Assembly (NCBI GenBank): GCA_023391175.1
Contig: JAEWBL010000404.1
Location: forward strand, 1-9,474
Source of the DNA: Pseudomonadota bacterium
GTDB lineage: Bacteria > Pseudomonadota > Alphaproteobacteria > Rhizobiales > Xanthobacteraceae
Direction: 5' to 3'
DNA length: 9,474 nt
The translations under genes and the position numbers were made by a program. Below are positions 1-6,415 of the stretch, in pieces. Below the pieces are notes generated by a model. The model was not told the origin of the DNA and searched no databases. It was given only the letters and a program-made list of their open reading frames with translations. Each line of letters starts with the position of its first letter. Position 1 is the stretch's first letter.

Positions 1-8
1 GCGGTTCC

Positions 9-797
9 ATGCCAACCACCGCTCAAGGTTTGCCTGCTGCGCAGGTGTCCTACGCTGGGTCCCGGCTCAGCGATCCGGCTGCGCCGTCGCTGGGCCGGGA
101 CACGCAGGGCCTCCTCCTCGTCGTCGAAAACCTCGCCAAGAGCTTCACCCTGCACCTGCGAGGCGGGCTCCGACTGCCCGTCGTCTCCGGCGTCACCTTC
201 GAGGTCCGCGCCGGCGAGTGCGTGGCGCTGGGAGGGCCGTCGGGAGCGGGGAAAAGCTCCATCCTCAAGATGGTCTACGGCAATTACCGCATCGATGCCG
301 GCTCCGTGCGCATCGCCGATGGCGACACCTTCGCCGAGGTGGCGGGCGCCGAGCCGCGGCAGATGCTGGCCCTGCGACGCGCCCGCGTCGGCTATGTCAG
401 CCAGTTCCTGCGGGTGATCCCCCGCGTCTCCACCCTCGACGTGGTGGCGGCGCCCCTGCGCGCGGAGGGCGTGGACGAGGAGACTGCCAAGGCCCGCGCC
501 GGCACGCTCCTCGCCCGGCTCAACCTGCCCGAGCGCCTGTGGACGCTGCCGCCCGCCACCTTCTCCGGCGGCGAACAGCAGCGCGTGAATGTGGCGCGCG
601 GCTTCATCGGCTCCCAGCCGCTGCTGCTGCTGGACGAGCCCACCGCCTCGCTCGACGCCGCCAACCGGCAGGTGGTCATCGACCTCATTCGAGAGAAGAA
701 AGAGGCGGGCACCGGCCTGCTGGGCATCTTCCACGACGCCGAGACCCGCGAGGCCGTCGCCGACCGGGTGGTGGACGTCACCCGTTTCGAAGCCTGA
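9..797 (+). CDS. phnL: Phosphonate C-P lyase system ATP-binding protein PhnL
   Basis: ABC-type ATPase subunit of the C-P lyase pathway. It is cytoplasmic and associates with the phosphonate-activating complex rather than with a known permease. All nucleotide-binding motifs are visible: Walker A GPSGAGKS (76-83), Q-loop Q122 in SQFLRVIPR, signature FSGGEQQR (165-172), Walker B LLLLDEP (185-191), D-loop SLD (194-196) and H-loop H222. The stretches SQFLRVIPR, LNLPERLW and FSGGEQQRVNVARGFI closely resemble E. coli PhnL as I recall it. The protein has 262 residues from this ATG; homology to the 226-residue E. coli protein begins only near residue 37, so there is an N-terminal extension or the start lies further in. 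An in-frame GTG at 45 is the main alternative. Only 8 bases precede the ATG, so the ribosome binding site cannot be judged. phnM follows after 16 bp, in the same operon. Confidence 0.95.
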   Translation: MPTTAQGLPAAQVSYAGSRLSDPAAPSLGRDTQGLLLVVENLAKSFTLHLRGGLRLPVVSGVTFEVRAGECVALGGPSGAGKSSILKMVYGNYRIDAGSVRIADGDTFAEVAGAEPRQMLALRRARVGYVSQFLRVIPRVSTLDVVAAPLRAEGVDEETAKARAGTLLARLNLPERLWTLPPATFSGGEQQRVNVARGFIGSQPLLLLDEPTASLDAANRQVVIDLIREKKEAGTGLLGIFHDAETREAVADRVVDVTRFEA

Positions 798-813
798 GTC
801 CGGAGCCCCGCCA

Positions 814-1953
814 ATGACCGAACAGGTTTTCGCCAACGCCCGTCTCGTCCTCGCTGACGAGATCGTTTCCGGCCACGTCACGGTGACGGACGGCACCATC
901 ACCGCCATCGGCACCGGCACCGTGCCCGCGGGTGCGGAGGACATGGGGGGCGACTATCTCCTCCCCGGCCTCGTGGAGCTGCACACGGACCATGTGGAGG
1001 GCCATCTCGCCCCCCGCCCCAAGGTGCGCTGGAACCCCCTCGCGGCCATGCTGGCCCACGATGCGCAGATCGCCGCCTCGGGCATCACGACCGTGTTTGA
1101 TTCCCTGCGCGTGTGGCCCGACAAGAAGGCGGTTGGCATGGACGGCGACGCGCCGCTCCTCATCGCCGCCCTGGAGGCGGCCCGCGCCGCCGAGGCGCTG
1201 CGTGCCGAGCATTTCATCCATTTGCGTTGCGAAATCCCCACCGACACGGTGGTGGAAGACGCCGAGGCGATCCTCAAGAAGACGCCCGTCCACCTGATCT
1301 CGCTCATGGACCACACGCCGGGCCAGCGGCAGTTTGCGACCATCGACCAGTTCCGCTCCTACTACATGAAGAAGAGCGGCATCAGCGCCGAGGAGATGGA
1401 CGTGATCGTCACCTCGCGGCTCGATTTCCACGAGCGCTACGCCCGCGACAACCGCGCCGGGCTGGTGGCCCTCGCCCACGCCCATGGCTGCGTGGTCGCC
1501 AGCCATGACGACGGCACGCCCGAGCATGTGGCCGAGGCCATCGGCGACGGCGTCGCCATCGCCGAATTCCCCACCACCGAGGAGGCCGCGCGCCTCTCCC
1601 ACGAGGCGGGCATCCGCGTGCTGATGGGCGCGCCGAACCTGGTGCGCGGCGGCTCCCACACCGGCAACGTCTCGGCGGAATCGCTGGCGCGCGGCGGACG
1701 GCTCGATATCCTCTCGTCGGACTACGTGCCCTCGTCCCTCCTCTGGGCGGCCTTCGACCTCACCCGCCGGGTGCCCTCCATCGCCCTGCCCGAGGCGGTG
1801 CGGATGGTGACGAAGACCCCGGCCGAGGTGGCGGGCCTTGCCGATCGCGGCGAGATCGCGACCGGCCGTCGCGCCGACCTCGTGCGGGTGGCGCTGGCCG
1901 GCGAGATGCCGGTGGTGAAGGGCGTGTGGCGGGAAGGACGGCGCGTGGCATGA
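814..1953 (+). CDS. phnM: Alpha-D-ribose 1-methylphosphonate 5-triphosphate diphosphatase PhnM
   Basis: Amidohydrolase-superfamily enzyme (EC 3.6.1.63). It releases pyrophosphate from 5-triphosphoribosyl alkylphosphonate to give the 5-phosphate used by the C-P lyase PhnJ. It has 379 residues, against 378 in E. coli. Visible family motifs are PGLVELHTDH (51-60, metal-binding His57 with Asp59/His60), HFIHLRCE (133-140), LMDHTPGQRQF (164-174), AHAHG (221-225), SHDDGT (230-235), EFPTTEEA (251-258), MGAPN (271-275), RGGSHTGN (278-285) and LSSDY (300-304). The reading frame is open upstream to 589, but that part overlaps phnL out of frame. The ATG at 814 is chosen because a CGGAG ribosome binding site lies about 9 nt before it, the protein length matches the family, and it follows the phnL stop by 16 bp. 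Its stop overlaps the phnN start, suggesting translational coupling. Confidence 0.96.
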   Translation: MTEQVFANARLVLADEIVSGHVTVTDGTITAIGTGTVPAGAEDMGGDYLLPGLVELHTDHVEGHLAPRPKVRWNPLAAMLAHDAQIAASGITTVFDSLRVWPDKKAVGMDGDAPLLIAALEAARAAEALRAEHFIHLRCEIPTDTVVEDAEAILKKTPVHLISLMDHTPGQRQFATIDQFRSYYMKKSGISAEEMDVIVTSRLDFHERYARDNRAGLVALAHAHGCVVASHDDGTPEHVAEAIGDGVAIAEFPTTEEAARLSHEAGIRVLMGAPNLVRGGSHTGNVSAESLARGGRLDILSSDYVPSSLLWAAFDLTRRVPSIALPEAVRMVTKTPAEVAGLADRGEIATGRRADLVRVALAGEMPVVKGVWREGRRVA

Positions 1954-2531
1954 CGAAAGATGCGGCCGGCGACACATTCGGCCCCGGCACCCTGCTCCTC
2001 GTGGTCGGCCCCTCTGGCGCCGGCAAGGACACGCTCATCGACATCGCCCGCGCGCATTTTGCGAGCAACCCGCACGTGCTGTTCGCCCGCCGCCTCGTCA
2101 CCCGGCCCTCGGGCACGGGGGAGGCGCACGGCACGCTGTCGGAAGCCGAGTTCGACGCGCTGCTGGCCGAGGGGCGCTTTCCCCTCTCCTGGCGGGCGCA
2201 CGGGCTTTCCTATGCGCTCGGGCCGGAAGTGGCGGAGGTGATCGCGAAGGGGGGTGTCGTGGTGGCGAATGGCTCCCGCGCCACGTTGCCGGAAGCCCGC
2301 CGCCGCTTCGCACGGGTGCGCGTCGTGCATGTGACGGCACCCGTGCCGGTGCGCGCCGCCCGCCTCGCCATGCGCGGCCGCGAAAGCGCCGACGACATCG
2401 CCGAACGCCTCGCCCGCGCGCCGGAGCTGGACGTGGCGCCCGACCTCACCATCGACAATGTGGGCACGCCGGCCGAGGGCGGCGCGCGCCTCGTGGACTT
2501 CATCGCCGAGGAACTGGCCGCAGTCGCCTGA
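1950..2531 (+). CDS. phnN: Ribose 1,5-bisphosphate phosphokinase PhnN
   Basis: Guanylate-kinase-like P-loop enzyme (EC 2.7.4.23). It phosphorylates ribose 1,5-bisphosphate to PRPP, recovering the ribose scaffold after C-P bond cleavage. It has 193 residues, against 185 in E. coli. Walker A GPSGAGKDT is at 20-28. Family stretches include ARRLVTRPS, the SWRAHGLSYALG segment near 84, VVVANGSRATLPEARRRF, RGRESADDIAERLARA and the closing LTIDNVG. The start is the ATG whose first bases overlap the phnM stop as ATGA, preceded by GGAAGGA about 11 nt upstream. An in-frame GTG at 1926 would add eight residues but lies deeper inside phnM and is less likely. It is the last gene of the visible phn operon: the next gene is convergent, and a GC hairpin follows directly. 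Confidence 0.94.
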   Translation: MTKDAAGDTFGPGTLLLVVGPSGAGKDTLIDIARAHFASNPHVLFARRLVTRPSGTGEAHGTLSEAEFDALLAEGRFPLSWRAHGLSYALGPEVAEVIAKGGVVVANGSRATLPEARRRFARVRVVHVTAPVPVRAARLAMRGRESADDIAERLARAPELDVAPDLTIDNVGTPAEGGARLVDFIAEELAAVA

Positions 2532-2532
2532 G

Positions 2533-2548
2533 CGGGGCCGACGCCCCG
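2533..2548. terminator. GC hairpin between convergent phnN and the AIM24-family gene
   Basis: A perfect 6-bp stem, CGGGGC/GCCCCG with loop CGAC, begins 2 nt after the phnN stop, inside the 38-bp gap between two convergent genes. It could end transcription from either side. No T-run follows it on either strand, so it is at best a weak or factor-assisted terminator. Confidence 0.4.
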
Positions 2549-2569
2549 ATCGCAGCTGGCGCCCCGAAG

Positions 2570-3268
2570 CTATCGCCGTTCGCCGGCCGGCAGATAGGGC
2601 TGGAGCGCGTGGGCGAGCTTGGACGGGGTGAGCGACTGGAGCCACACTGTGCCGGGCCCGGCGAGGCGGGCGAGGAAGAGGCCATCGCCGCCGAACAGCA
2701 TGTTCTTCACGCCCCGCACGGTGGCGATCTCGAAGGAGACGCTGTCCTCGAACATGCCCACATGCCCGGGATGCACCAGCAGGTCCTGCCCCGGCTGCAG
2801 CGTATAGCTGACGATCTCGCCGCCCAGTTCGATGAAGGCAGAGCCCTCCCCCGTGAGGTGCTGGAGGATAAAGCCGTCGCCGCCGAACACGCCAGCCCCT
2901 AGCGTCTGCTGCACGCCGACGCCGATGGAGAGCGTCGGTGCGCCCGCGAGGAAGCCGTGGCGGTGCACGAGATAGCCGCGCCCCGGCGCCACCTGCATCT
3001 CGAAGATGCTGCCGGGGATCGTAGCCGCGAAGGCCACCAGCGCCTCGCCGCCCTCGGCCGTGAACTCGGTCATGAACAGCCCGCCCCCACCCAGCGCGCG
3101 GCCGATGGCGCCGAAGAAGCCGGTGGAGCCGCCGGTGGCCGTGGTGGTGTGCATGGCGACGTTGGAGGTCATCCAGGAGAGGCGGTCCGTCTCGGCCAGC
3201 ACGGTCTCGCCCGGCGCCAGCGTGAGCGTGAGCACGGGCAGCGTCGTTCCGGAAATCTCGTGGCGCAT
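2570..3268 (-). CDS. AIM24 / TIGR00266-family protein of unknown function
   Basis: A 232-residue protein that I recognise as the AIM24 (PF01987, TIGR00266) family. These are Gly-rich, repeating beta-structure proteins found from bacteria to yeast mitochondria, with no settled biochemical role. Family-typical features are the opening 'MRHEISGTTLPVLTLTLAPGE', DRLSWMTSNVAM followed by a Gly-rich segment (FFGAIGRALGGGGLFMTEF), the middle GFILQHLTGEGSAFIELGGE segment, and GQDLLVHPGHVGMFEDSVSFEI. There is no signal peptide and no clear transmembrane helix. The start has GGAGA seven bases upstream (GGGAGAGAAAAC-ATG). It converges with phnN and diverges from the gene at 3378, so it is probably a single-gene unit unrelated to phosphonate use. 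Confidence 0.9.
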   Translation of the reverse strand: MRHEISGTTLPVLTLTLAPGETVLAETDRLSWMTSNVAMHTTTATGGSTGFFGAIGRALGGGGLFMTEFTAEGGEALVAFAATIPGSIFEMQVAPGRGYLVHRHGFLAGAPTLSIGVGVQQTLGAGVFGGDGFILQHLTGEGSAFIELGGEIVSYTLQPGQDLLVHPGHVGMFEDSVSFEIATVRGVKNMLFGGDGLFLARLAGPGTVWLQSLTPSKLAHALQPYLPAGERR

Positions 3269-3377
3269 GTTTTCTCTCCCGGTAAGTCGACACCGAGATT
3301 AGGGTGAGGAAAATCGGGCGCAAGCGACCGCCTCCGGCCAAGCCGCAACAATCACTGCACAAGCTGAGGAAAAGCCC
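3269..3377. promoter_or_regulatory. Divergent intergenic region (109 bp)
   Basis: It separates the leftward AIM24-family gene from the rightward secreted protease-like gene and must hold promoters for both. I see both ribosome binding sites (GGGAGAGAAAAC leftward, GAGGAAAAGCCC rightward), but no convincing -35/-10 pair or operator. Confidence 0.35.
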
Positions 3378-4409
3378 ATGCGCGCCGCCACGCTCCTTCT
3401 CCTCTCCCTGCTGGCCACGCCCGCCTTCGCGCAGCAGCCGGCTTTCCTGCCCTATCTCAACGCGCCCGCCGACGGCGCGCCCATCCTCCGCCCGCCGACG
3501 CTCTCCATGTCCATCAACGGCGGGCCGGCGCGCCGCGCGATCATGGATACCGGCTCCACCGGCGTGGTCGTCTCGGCAAGCGCCATCCCCGGCTTCGACC
3601 AGCTGACGCCCCTCGGCCCGGGCGAGCTCACCTACACCTCCTCCGGCCGCATCATGCGCGGGGTGAACGTGATGGTGCCGGTGACGGTGGCCGGGGCGGA
3701 CGGCACCACCATCACCACCCAGCCCATTCCGGTGCTGGCTGTGACGCGCATCGACTGCTTACGCAATGCCCGCAACTGCCGCCCCATGGATGCGCCCCGC
3801 CGGGTCTCCATGCTCGGCATCGGCTTCGCCCGCGCCAAGGATCGCCAGCCCGGCGCGGGGCCGGGGCGCAACCCCTTCCTGAACGTGGCCGGCATGGGTA
3901 CGGCCGATTTCAAGCGCGGCTATGTGGTGACGCGGCGCGGCGTGCAGGTGGGGCTGGCGAAGGACACCGGCGCGGCCTTCCAGAAGGTGAAGCTCGGCAG
4001 CGATGCCGCCACCGGCGACTGGGGGCCTATCCCCACCTGCCTCGCCCTCAACGGCCAGACCCCCGCTGCCTGCGGCACGCTGTTGCTCGATACCGGCGTG
4101 TCCATCATGTACCTGACCCTACCTCCGGCGCAGACGGATGGCCTTGCCGTGCCCGGCCTGCGCGGCGGGCGCGTGGTGGCGGATGGCGCCAGCCTCGCCA
4201 TATCGCCGGGCGCGGGCCAGCCGGCCCCGGCCTACAGCTTCACGGTGGGCGACCGGGGCAACCCGGTGACGCCGGAGCGCGTCGTGCTGGTCGGACGCGG
4301 CGACCGGCCCCCCTTCGTCAACACCACCGTGCGCGCGCTGAACGCCTTCGACTATCTGTTCGACGCCGATGCCGGGGAGGCCGGCTTCCGGGCCGTGGGT
4401 GGGCGATAG
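3378..4409 (+). CDS. Secreted pepsin-like (bilobal, two-DTG) aspartic protease homologue
   Basis: A 343-residue exported protein. Residues 1-18 form a Sec signal peptide (MRAATLLLLSLLATPAFA, cleavage before QQ), so it should act in the periplasm or outside the cell. Two catalytic-type motifs are present: MDTGST with Asp57 and LLLDTGVS with Asp238. They are 181 residues apart, compared with 183 between Asp32 and Asp215 of pepsin. Between them are a possible flap (LTYTSSGRIMRG, Tyr86) and SMLGIGFAR, which resembles the GILGL segment. The C-terminus FDYLFDADAGEAGFRAV resembles the closing strand of A1 proteases. Cys127/Cys134 and Cys221/Cys232 may form disulfides, as expected for an exported protein. 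The second motif has Val where Ser or Thr is usual. Substrate and activity are unknown; it could be a non-proteolytic relative. The start has AGGA about 9 nt upstream. The stop codon lies within a repeat copy. It stands alone on its strand. Confidence 0.75.
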   Translation: MRAATLLLLSLLATPAFAQQPAFLPYLNAPADGAPILRPPTLSMSINGGPARRAIMDTGSTGVVVSASAIPGFDQLTPLGPGELTYTSSGRIMRGVNVMVPVTVAGADGTTITTQPIPVLAVTRIDCLRNARNCRPMDAPRRVSMLGIGFARAKDRQPGAGPGRNPFLNVAGMGTADFKRGYVVTRRGVQVGLAKDTGAAFQKVKLGSDAATGDWGPIPTCLALNGQTPAACGTLLLDTGVSIMYLTLPPAQTDGLAVPGLRGGRVVADGASLAISPGAGQPAPAYSFTVGDRGNPVTPERVVLVGRGDRPPFVNTTVRALNAFDYLFDADAGEAGFRAVGGR

Positions 4410-4471
4410 CGAACAAATCCGGAAAAGCGGGCGGGGACTGATTCGGTCACGGCCCGTTCGCGCTGCGTGCG
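4403..4471 (+). repeat. Direct repeat, copy A (69 bp)
   Basis: Aligns without gaps to 4742-4810, 55 of 69 positions identical by hand count. The best-conserved block is CTGATTCGGTCAC followed by CCCGTTC and CGCTGCGT. Its first bases, GCGATAG, contain the TAG stop (4407-4409) of the protease-like gene, so the repeat begins inside that coding sequence. Confidence 0.75.
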
Positions 4472-4534
4472 CGGGGGGGCCGAACCAATGTGCCATTTCT
4501 GGACAGAGGATTGCGCGCCAGCCGCTATCCCACC

Positions 4535-4702
4535 GTCATGGCCGGGCTTGTCCCGGCCATCCACGTCGGGCCCAGAGAGCATCAATCGGATGATGGTCCC
4601 CAGCCGCTCCACGTGGATGCCCGGAACCCGCGTGTTCGCGGGTTCCGTTCTCGCGGACGGAAGTCGGCAAAAGCCGACTTCCGGGACAAGCCCGGGCATG
4701 AC
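4535..4702. repeat. Nested inverted-repeat (REP-like) intergenic element
   Basis: The outer arms at 4535-4556 (GTCATGGCCGGGCTTG...) and 4681-4702 (...CAAGCCCGGGCATGAC) are reverse complements over 22 bp with one mismatch. Between them lie two perfect stems: GGAACCCGCG/CGCGGGTTCC at 4623-4646 with loop TGTT, and GGAAGTCGGC/GCCGACTTCC at 4659-4682 with loop AAAA. The second stem extends by one further C-G pair. The motif family is common between genes in Hyphomicrobiales. Its role is unknown; mRNA stabilisation or termination for the two converging genes is possible. Confidence 0.8.
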
Positions 4703-4741
4703 CGCCAGTGAGGTAGGCGGCGAAGCCGGGCGCGACGCGGA

Positions 4742-4810
4742 GCGATACAGAACAAACCCCGAAAACCAGCCGCCGGCTGATTCGGTCACGCCCCGTTCCC
4801 GCTGCGTCCC
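4742..4810 (+). repeat. Direct repeat, copy B (69 bp)
   Basis: Second copy of the repeat at 4403-4471, in the same orientation and offset by 339 bp. With copy A it encloses the inverted-repeat element at 4535-4702. It lies 39 bp from the 3' end of the GntR gene. Confidence 0.75.
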
Positions 4811-4828
4811 GGCCTGTTGCGCGCTCCC

Positions 4829-4843
4829 GTCCCGTTCCGGGAC
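4829..4843. terminator. Hairpin downstream of the GntR gene
   Basis: A perfect 6-bp stem GTCCCG/CGGGAC with a 3-nt loop begins 5 nt beyond the stop of the leftward GntR gene, the last gene of its operon. No U-tract follows, so it is only a candidate terminator or 3'-end stabiliser. Confidence 0.35.
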
Positions 4844-4848
4844 AGGTT

Positions 4849-5601
4849 TCACGGCTTCAGATAGAGCGCGAGGCGGGTCGCGGCGTTGCGGAGGTGCTCT
4901 TCGGCGGCGGCGCGGGCGGCATCGGCGTCCTGCCGCTCGATGGCGGTGAAGATGGCCACGTGCTCGTCCTGCACCGCCTGAGCGAGGCCCCCGAGGCGGG
5001 CGGTGTTGGCGCGGGCGGTGCGGATGAAGTGGCGCACCCGGTGGTCGAGGAACTGGGAGAGGTCGCGGAAATAGGGATTGCCGGTGGCCTCCACGATGGC
5101 GCGGTGGAAGGCCATGTCCTCGTCCACGCCCGGCTCGCCGCGGAAGACCGCCGCCTGCATGGCCTCGAGCTGGTCATGGATGCGGCCGAGATCGTCCGTG
5201 GAGCGGCGCACGGCGGCATGGGCGGTGGCATTGGCCTCCACGGCCATGAGCAGCTCGACGATGGCGCTCATCTCCGCGCGGTCGCTGAGATCGGCGATTT
5301 CCAGCCGGAAGGAGGAAGCGGCGCCGGGATCGGCGACGAAGGCCCCCGCCCCCTGCCGGCTGGTGACGAGGCCATCGTGCTTCAGCCGGCCCACCGCCTC
5401 GCGGACGATGGGGCGGCTGACGCCGTAGGTCTCAGACATCTGGTGCTCGGTGGGCAGCTTCTCGCCCGGCTGGAGACGGCCGGAGGCGATCTCCTCGCGC
5501 AGGCGCTGGGCGAGCGTGTCGGCGAGCGAGGGCGCGCGGCCGAGAATGTCGCGCGGCATATCGCGGGGCGTCGCGCGGGGCGTTTCGCGGGGGTCCGCCA
5601 T
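4849..5601 (-). CDS. GntR-family transcriptional regulator, FadR subfamily (FCD domain)
   Basis: A 250-residue DNA-binding regulator. The winged helix-turn-helix spans about 25-90 (GRLQPGEKLPTEHQMSETYG, then VSRPIVREAVGRLKHDGLV and the wing SRQGAGAFV). The C-terminal all-helical FCD domain (about 108-240) keeps the four metal ligands Asp162, His166, His214 and His236, so it probably senses a carboxylate or similar small ligand through a bound metal. The frame is open upstream to 6090, but that part is antisense-frame sequence of the neighbouring SDR gene. The start at 5601 is chosen for its GGAGGTGAGG about 10 nt upstream and the fit to family length. Residues 4-19 are four imperfect PRxx units. 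It ends the leftward operon, 65 bp after the first SDR gene, and probably controls that operon and the divergent transporter gene; this is inference from position. Confidence 0.93.
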   Translation of the reverse strand: MADPRETPRATPRDMPRDILGRAPSLADTLAQRLREEIASGRLQPGEKLPTEHQMSETYGVSRPIVREAVGRLKHDGLVTSRQGAGAFVADPGAASSFRLEIADLSDRAEMSAIVELLMAVEANATAHAAVRRSTDDLGRIHDQLEAMQAAVFRGEPGVDEDMAFHRAIVEATGNPYFRDLSQFLDHRVRHFIRTARANTARLGGLAQAVQDEHVAIFTAIERQDADAARAAAEEHLRNAATRLALYLKP

Positions 5602-5634
5602 CCTTGTGTCCTCACCTCCACCGGCCGTGTGGGT

Positions 5635-5661
5635 GGGGCGCCGCTGCTGGTGCGGCGCCCC
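5635..5661. terminator. Strong intra-operon hairpin between SDR gene and gntR
   Basis: A perfect 10-bp all-GC stem (GGGGCGCCGC/GCGGCGCCCC, loop of 7 nt) starts 5 nt past the stop of the SDR gene and lies 33 nt before the GntR start. There is no U-tract on the - strand. It could attenuate read-through into the regulator gene or protect the 3' end of the upstream mRNA. Confidence 0.5.
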
Positions 5662-5666
5662 TCGGC

Positions 5667-6410
5667 TCAGCTCGCAATATAGAGACCACCATTCACGTGC
5701 ACTGTCTCGCCGGTGACGAAGCTCGCCCAGTCGGAGGCGAGGAAGGCGACGACGCGCGCCACCTCCTCCGCCGTGCCGAGCCGCTTCAGCGGCGTATTGG
5801 CGAGCAGCGCCCCGCCGTTGGCCGCCATCAGCGGGCGCACCATGGGCGTGTCGATGAGGCCGGGTGACACCGCGTTCACCCGCACCTTCGGCGCCAGCTC
5901 CTGGGCGAGCGTGCGCGAGAAATTCAGCACCGCGCCCTTGGCCGCCGCATAATCCGCATGGCCGACGCTGCCCTTGTGACCAGCCATGGAGGCGACGTTG
6001 ACGATGGACGCGCCCTCCGCGAAGTGGGGGATGGCGGCGCGGCAGGTGTAGAACACCCCGTCCAGATTCACCGCGATGCCGGTGCGCCAATAGTCGTCGC
6101 TCATCTCCGCGACCCGCCGCTCGCGATAGAGCCCGGCGGAGGTGACGAGCACGTCCAGCGCTCCGAATCGATCCGCCAGCGCTTTCAGCGCCGCGTCCGC
6201 CTCCTCCGGCTTCGCCGCATCCTGCCGCAGCGGGAGCACGCGGGCGCCGGTGGGGTCCAGCTCCGCCGCGAAGGCGGAGACGCCCTCAAGGTCGAGATCG
6301 GTGAGCACGCAATTGGCGCCGAGGTCGAAGAACACCCGCGCGATGGCGCGCGAGATGCCGCCGTTGGCGCCGGTCATCAACAGGGTCTTGCCGATGAAGT
6401 CGATCATCAT
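5667..6410 (-). CDS. SDR-family NAD(P)-dependent oxidoreductase (first of tandem pair)
   Basis: A classical short-chain dehydrogenase/reductase of 247 residues that would oxidise an alcohol or reduce a ketone; substrate unknown. The catalytic tetrad is intact: Asn115, Ser141, Tyr154 and Lys158 (YAAAK). Asp38 at the end of the second strand suggests NAD(H) preference. The cofactor loop reads TGANGGIS (13-20), with Ser in place of the third Gly, and the usual NNAG motif is TSAG (90-93). The C-terminal motifs PLKRLGTAEEVA and FVTGETVHVNGG are typical of FabG-like SDRs. Two adjacent ATGs (6410 and 6407) are possible starts; the second has the better spacing from GAGG. It lies 5 bp after the other SDR gene, so the two are almost certainly co-transcribed. 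Confidence 0.92.
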   Translation of the reverse strand: MMIDFIGKTLLMTGANGGISRAIARVFFDLGANCVLTDLDLEGVSAFAAELDPTGARVLPLRQDAAKPEEADAALKALADRFGALDVLVTSAGLYRERRVAEMSDDYWRTGIAVNLDGVFYTCRAAIPHFAEGASIVNVASMAGHKGSVGHADYAAAKGAVLNFSRTLAQELAPKVRVNAVSPGLIDTPMVRPLMAANGGALLANTPLKRLGTAEEVARVVAFLASDWASFVTGETVHVNGGLYIAS

Positions 6411-6415
6411 GCGCC

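Larger units (their letters stand above)
4410..4848. other. Gene-free 439-bp repeat block between two convergent genes
   Basis: No credible gene on either strand. The short reading frames here translate to strings such as MAGLVPAIHV and DKPGHD, which in this bacterial order are the well-known mistranslation of an abundant intergenic palindrome. The block is made of two direct-repeat copies at its ends, a nested inverted repeat in the middle, and a small hairpin at the right edge. No transposase, target-site duplication or tRNA is visible. Confidence 0.75.

Noticed and set aside
589..813. Upstream extension of the phnM reading frame
   Set aside because: It overlaps phnL in another frame and lacks amidohydrolase sequence; the 814 start gives the family length and a ribosome binding site.
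1722..3362. A 546-codon - strand frame spanning phnN and the AIM24-family gene
   Set aside because: It is antisense to phnN and out of frame with the recognised AIM24-family protein; composition is Arg/Ala/Gly-rich with no motif.
3963..3971. A third DTG triplet (Asp196) in the protease-like protein
   Set aside because: It lacks the preceding hydrophobic strand seen at Asp57 and Asp238 and lies at the wrong spacing, so it is a chance match.
4490..4711. A small + strand ORF containing MAGLVPAIHV and DKPGHD
   Set aside because: This is the usual mistranslation of an abundant intergenic palindrome in this bacterial order; the sequence is explained by the inverted repeat.
5602..6090. Upstream extension of the GntR reading frame
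   Set aside because: It runs through the SDR gene out of frame and has no GntR-like content; the ATG at 5601 has a good ribosome binding site.
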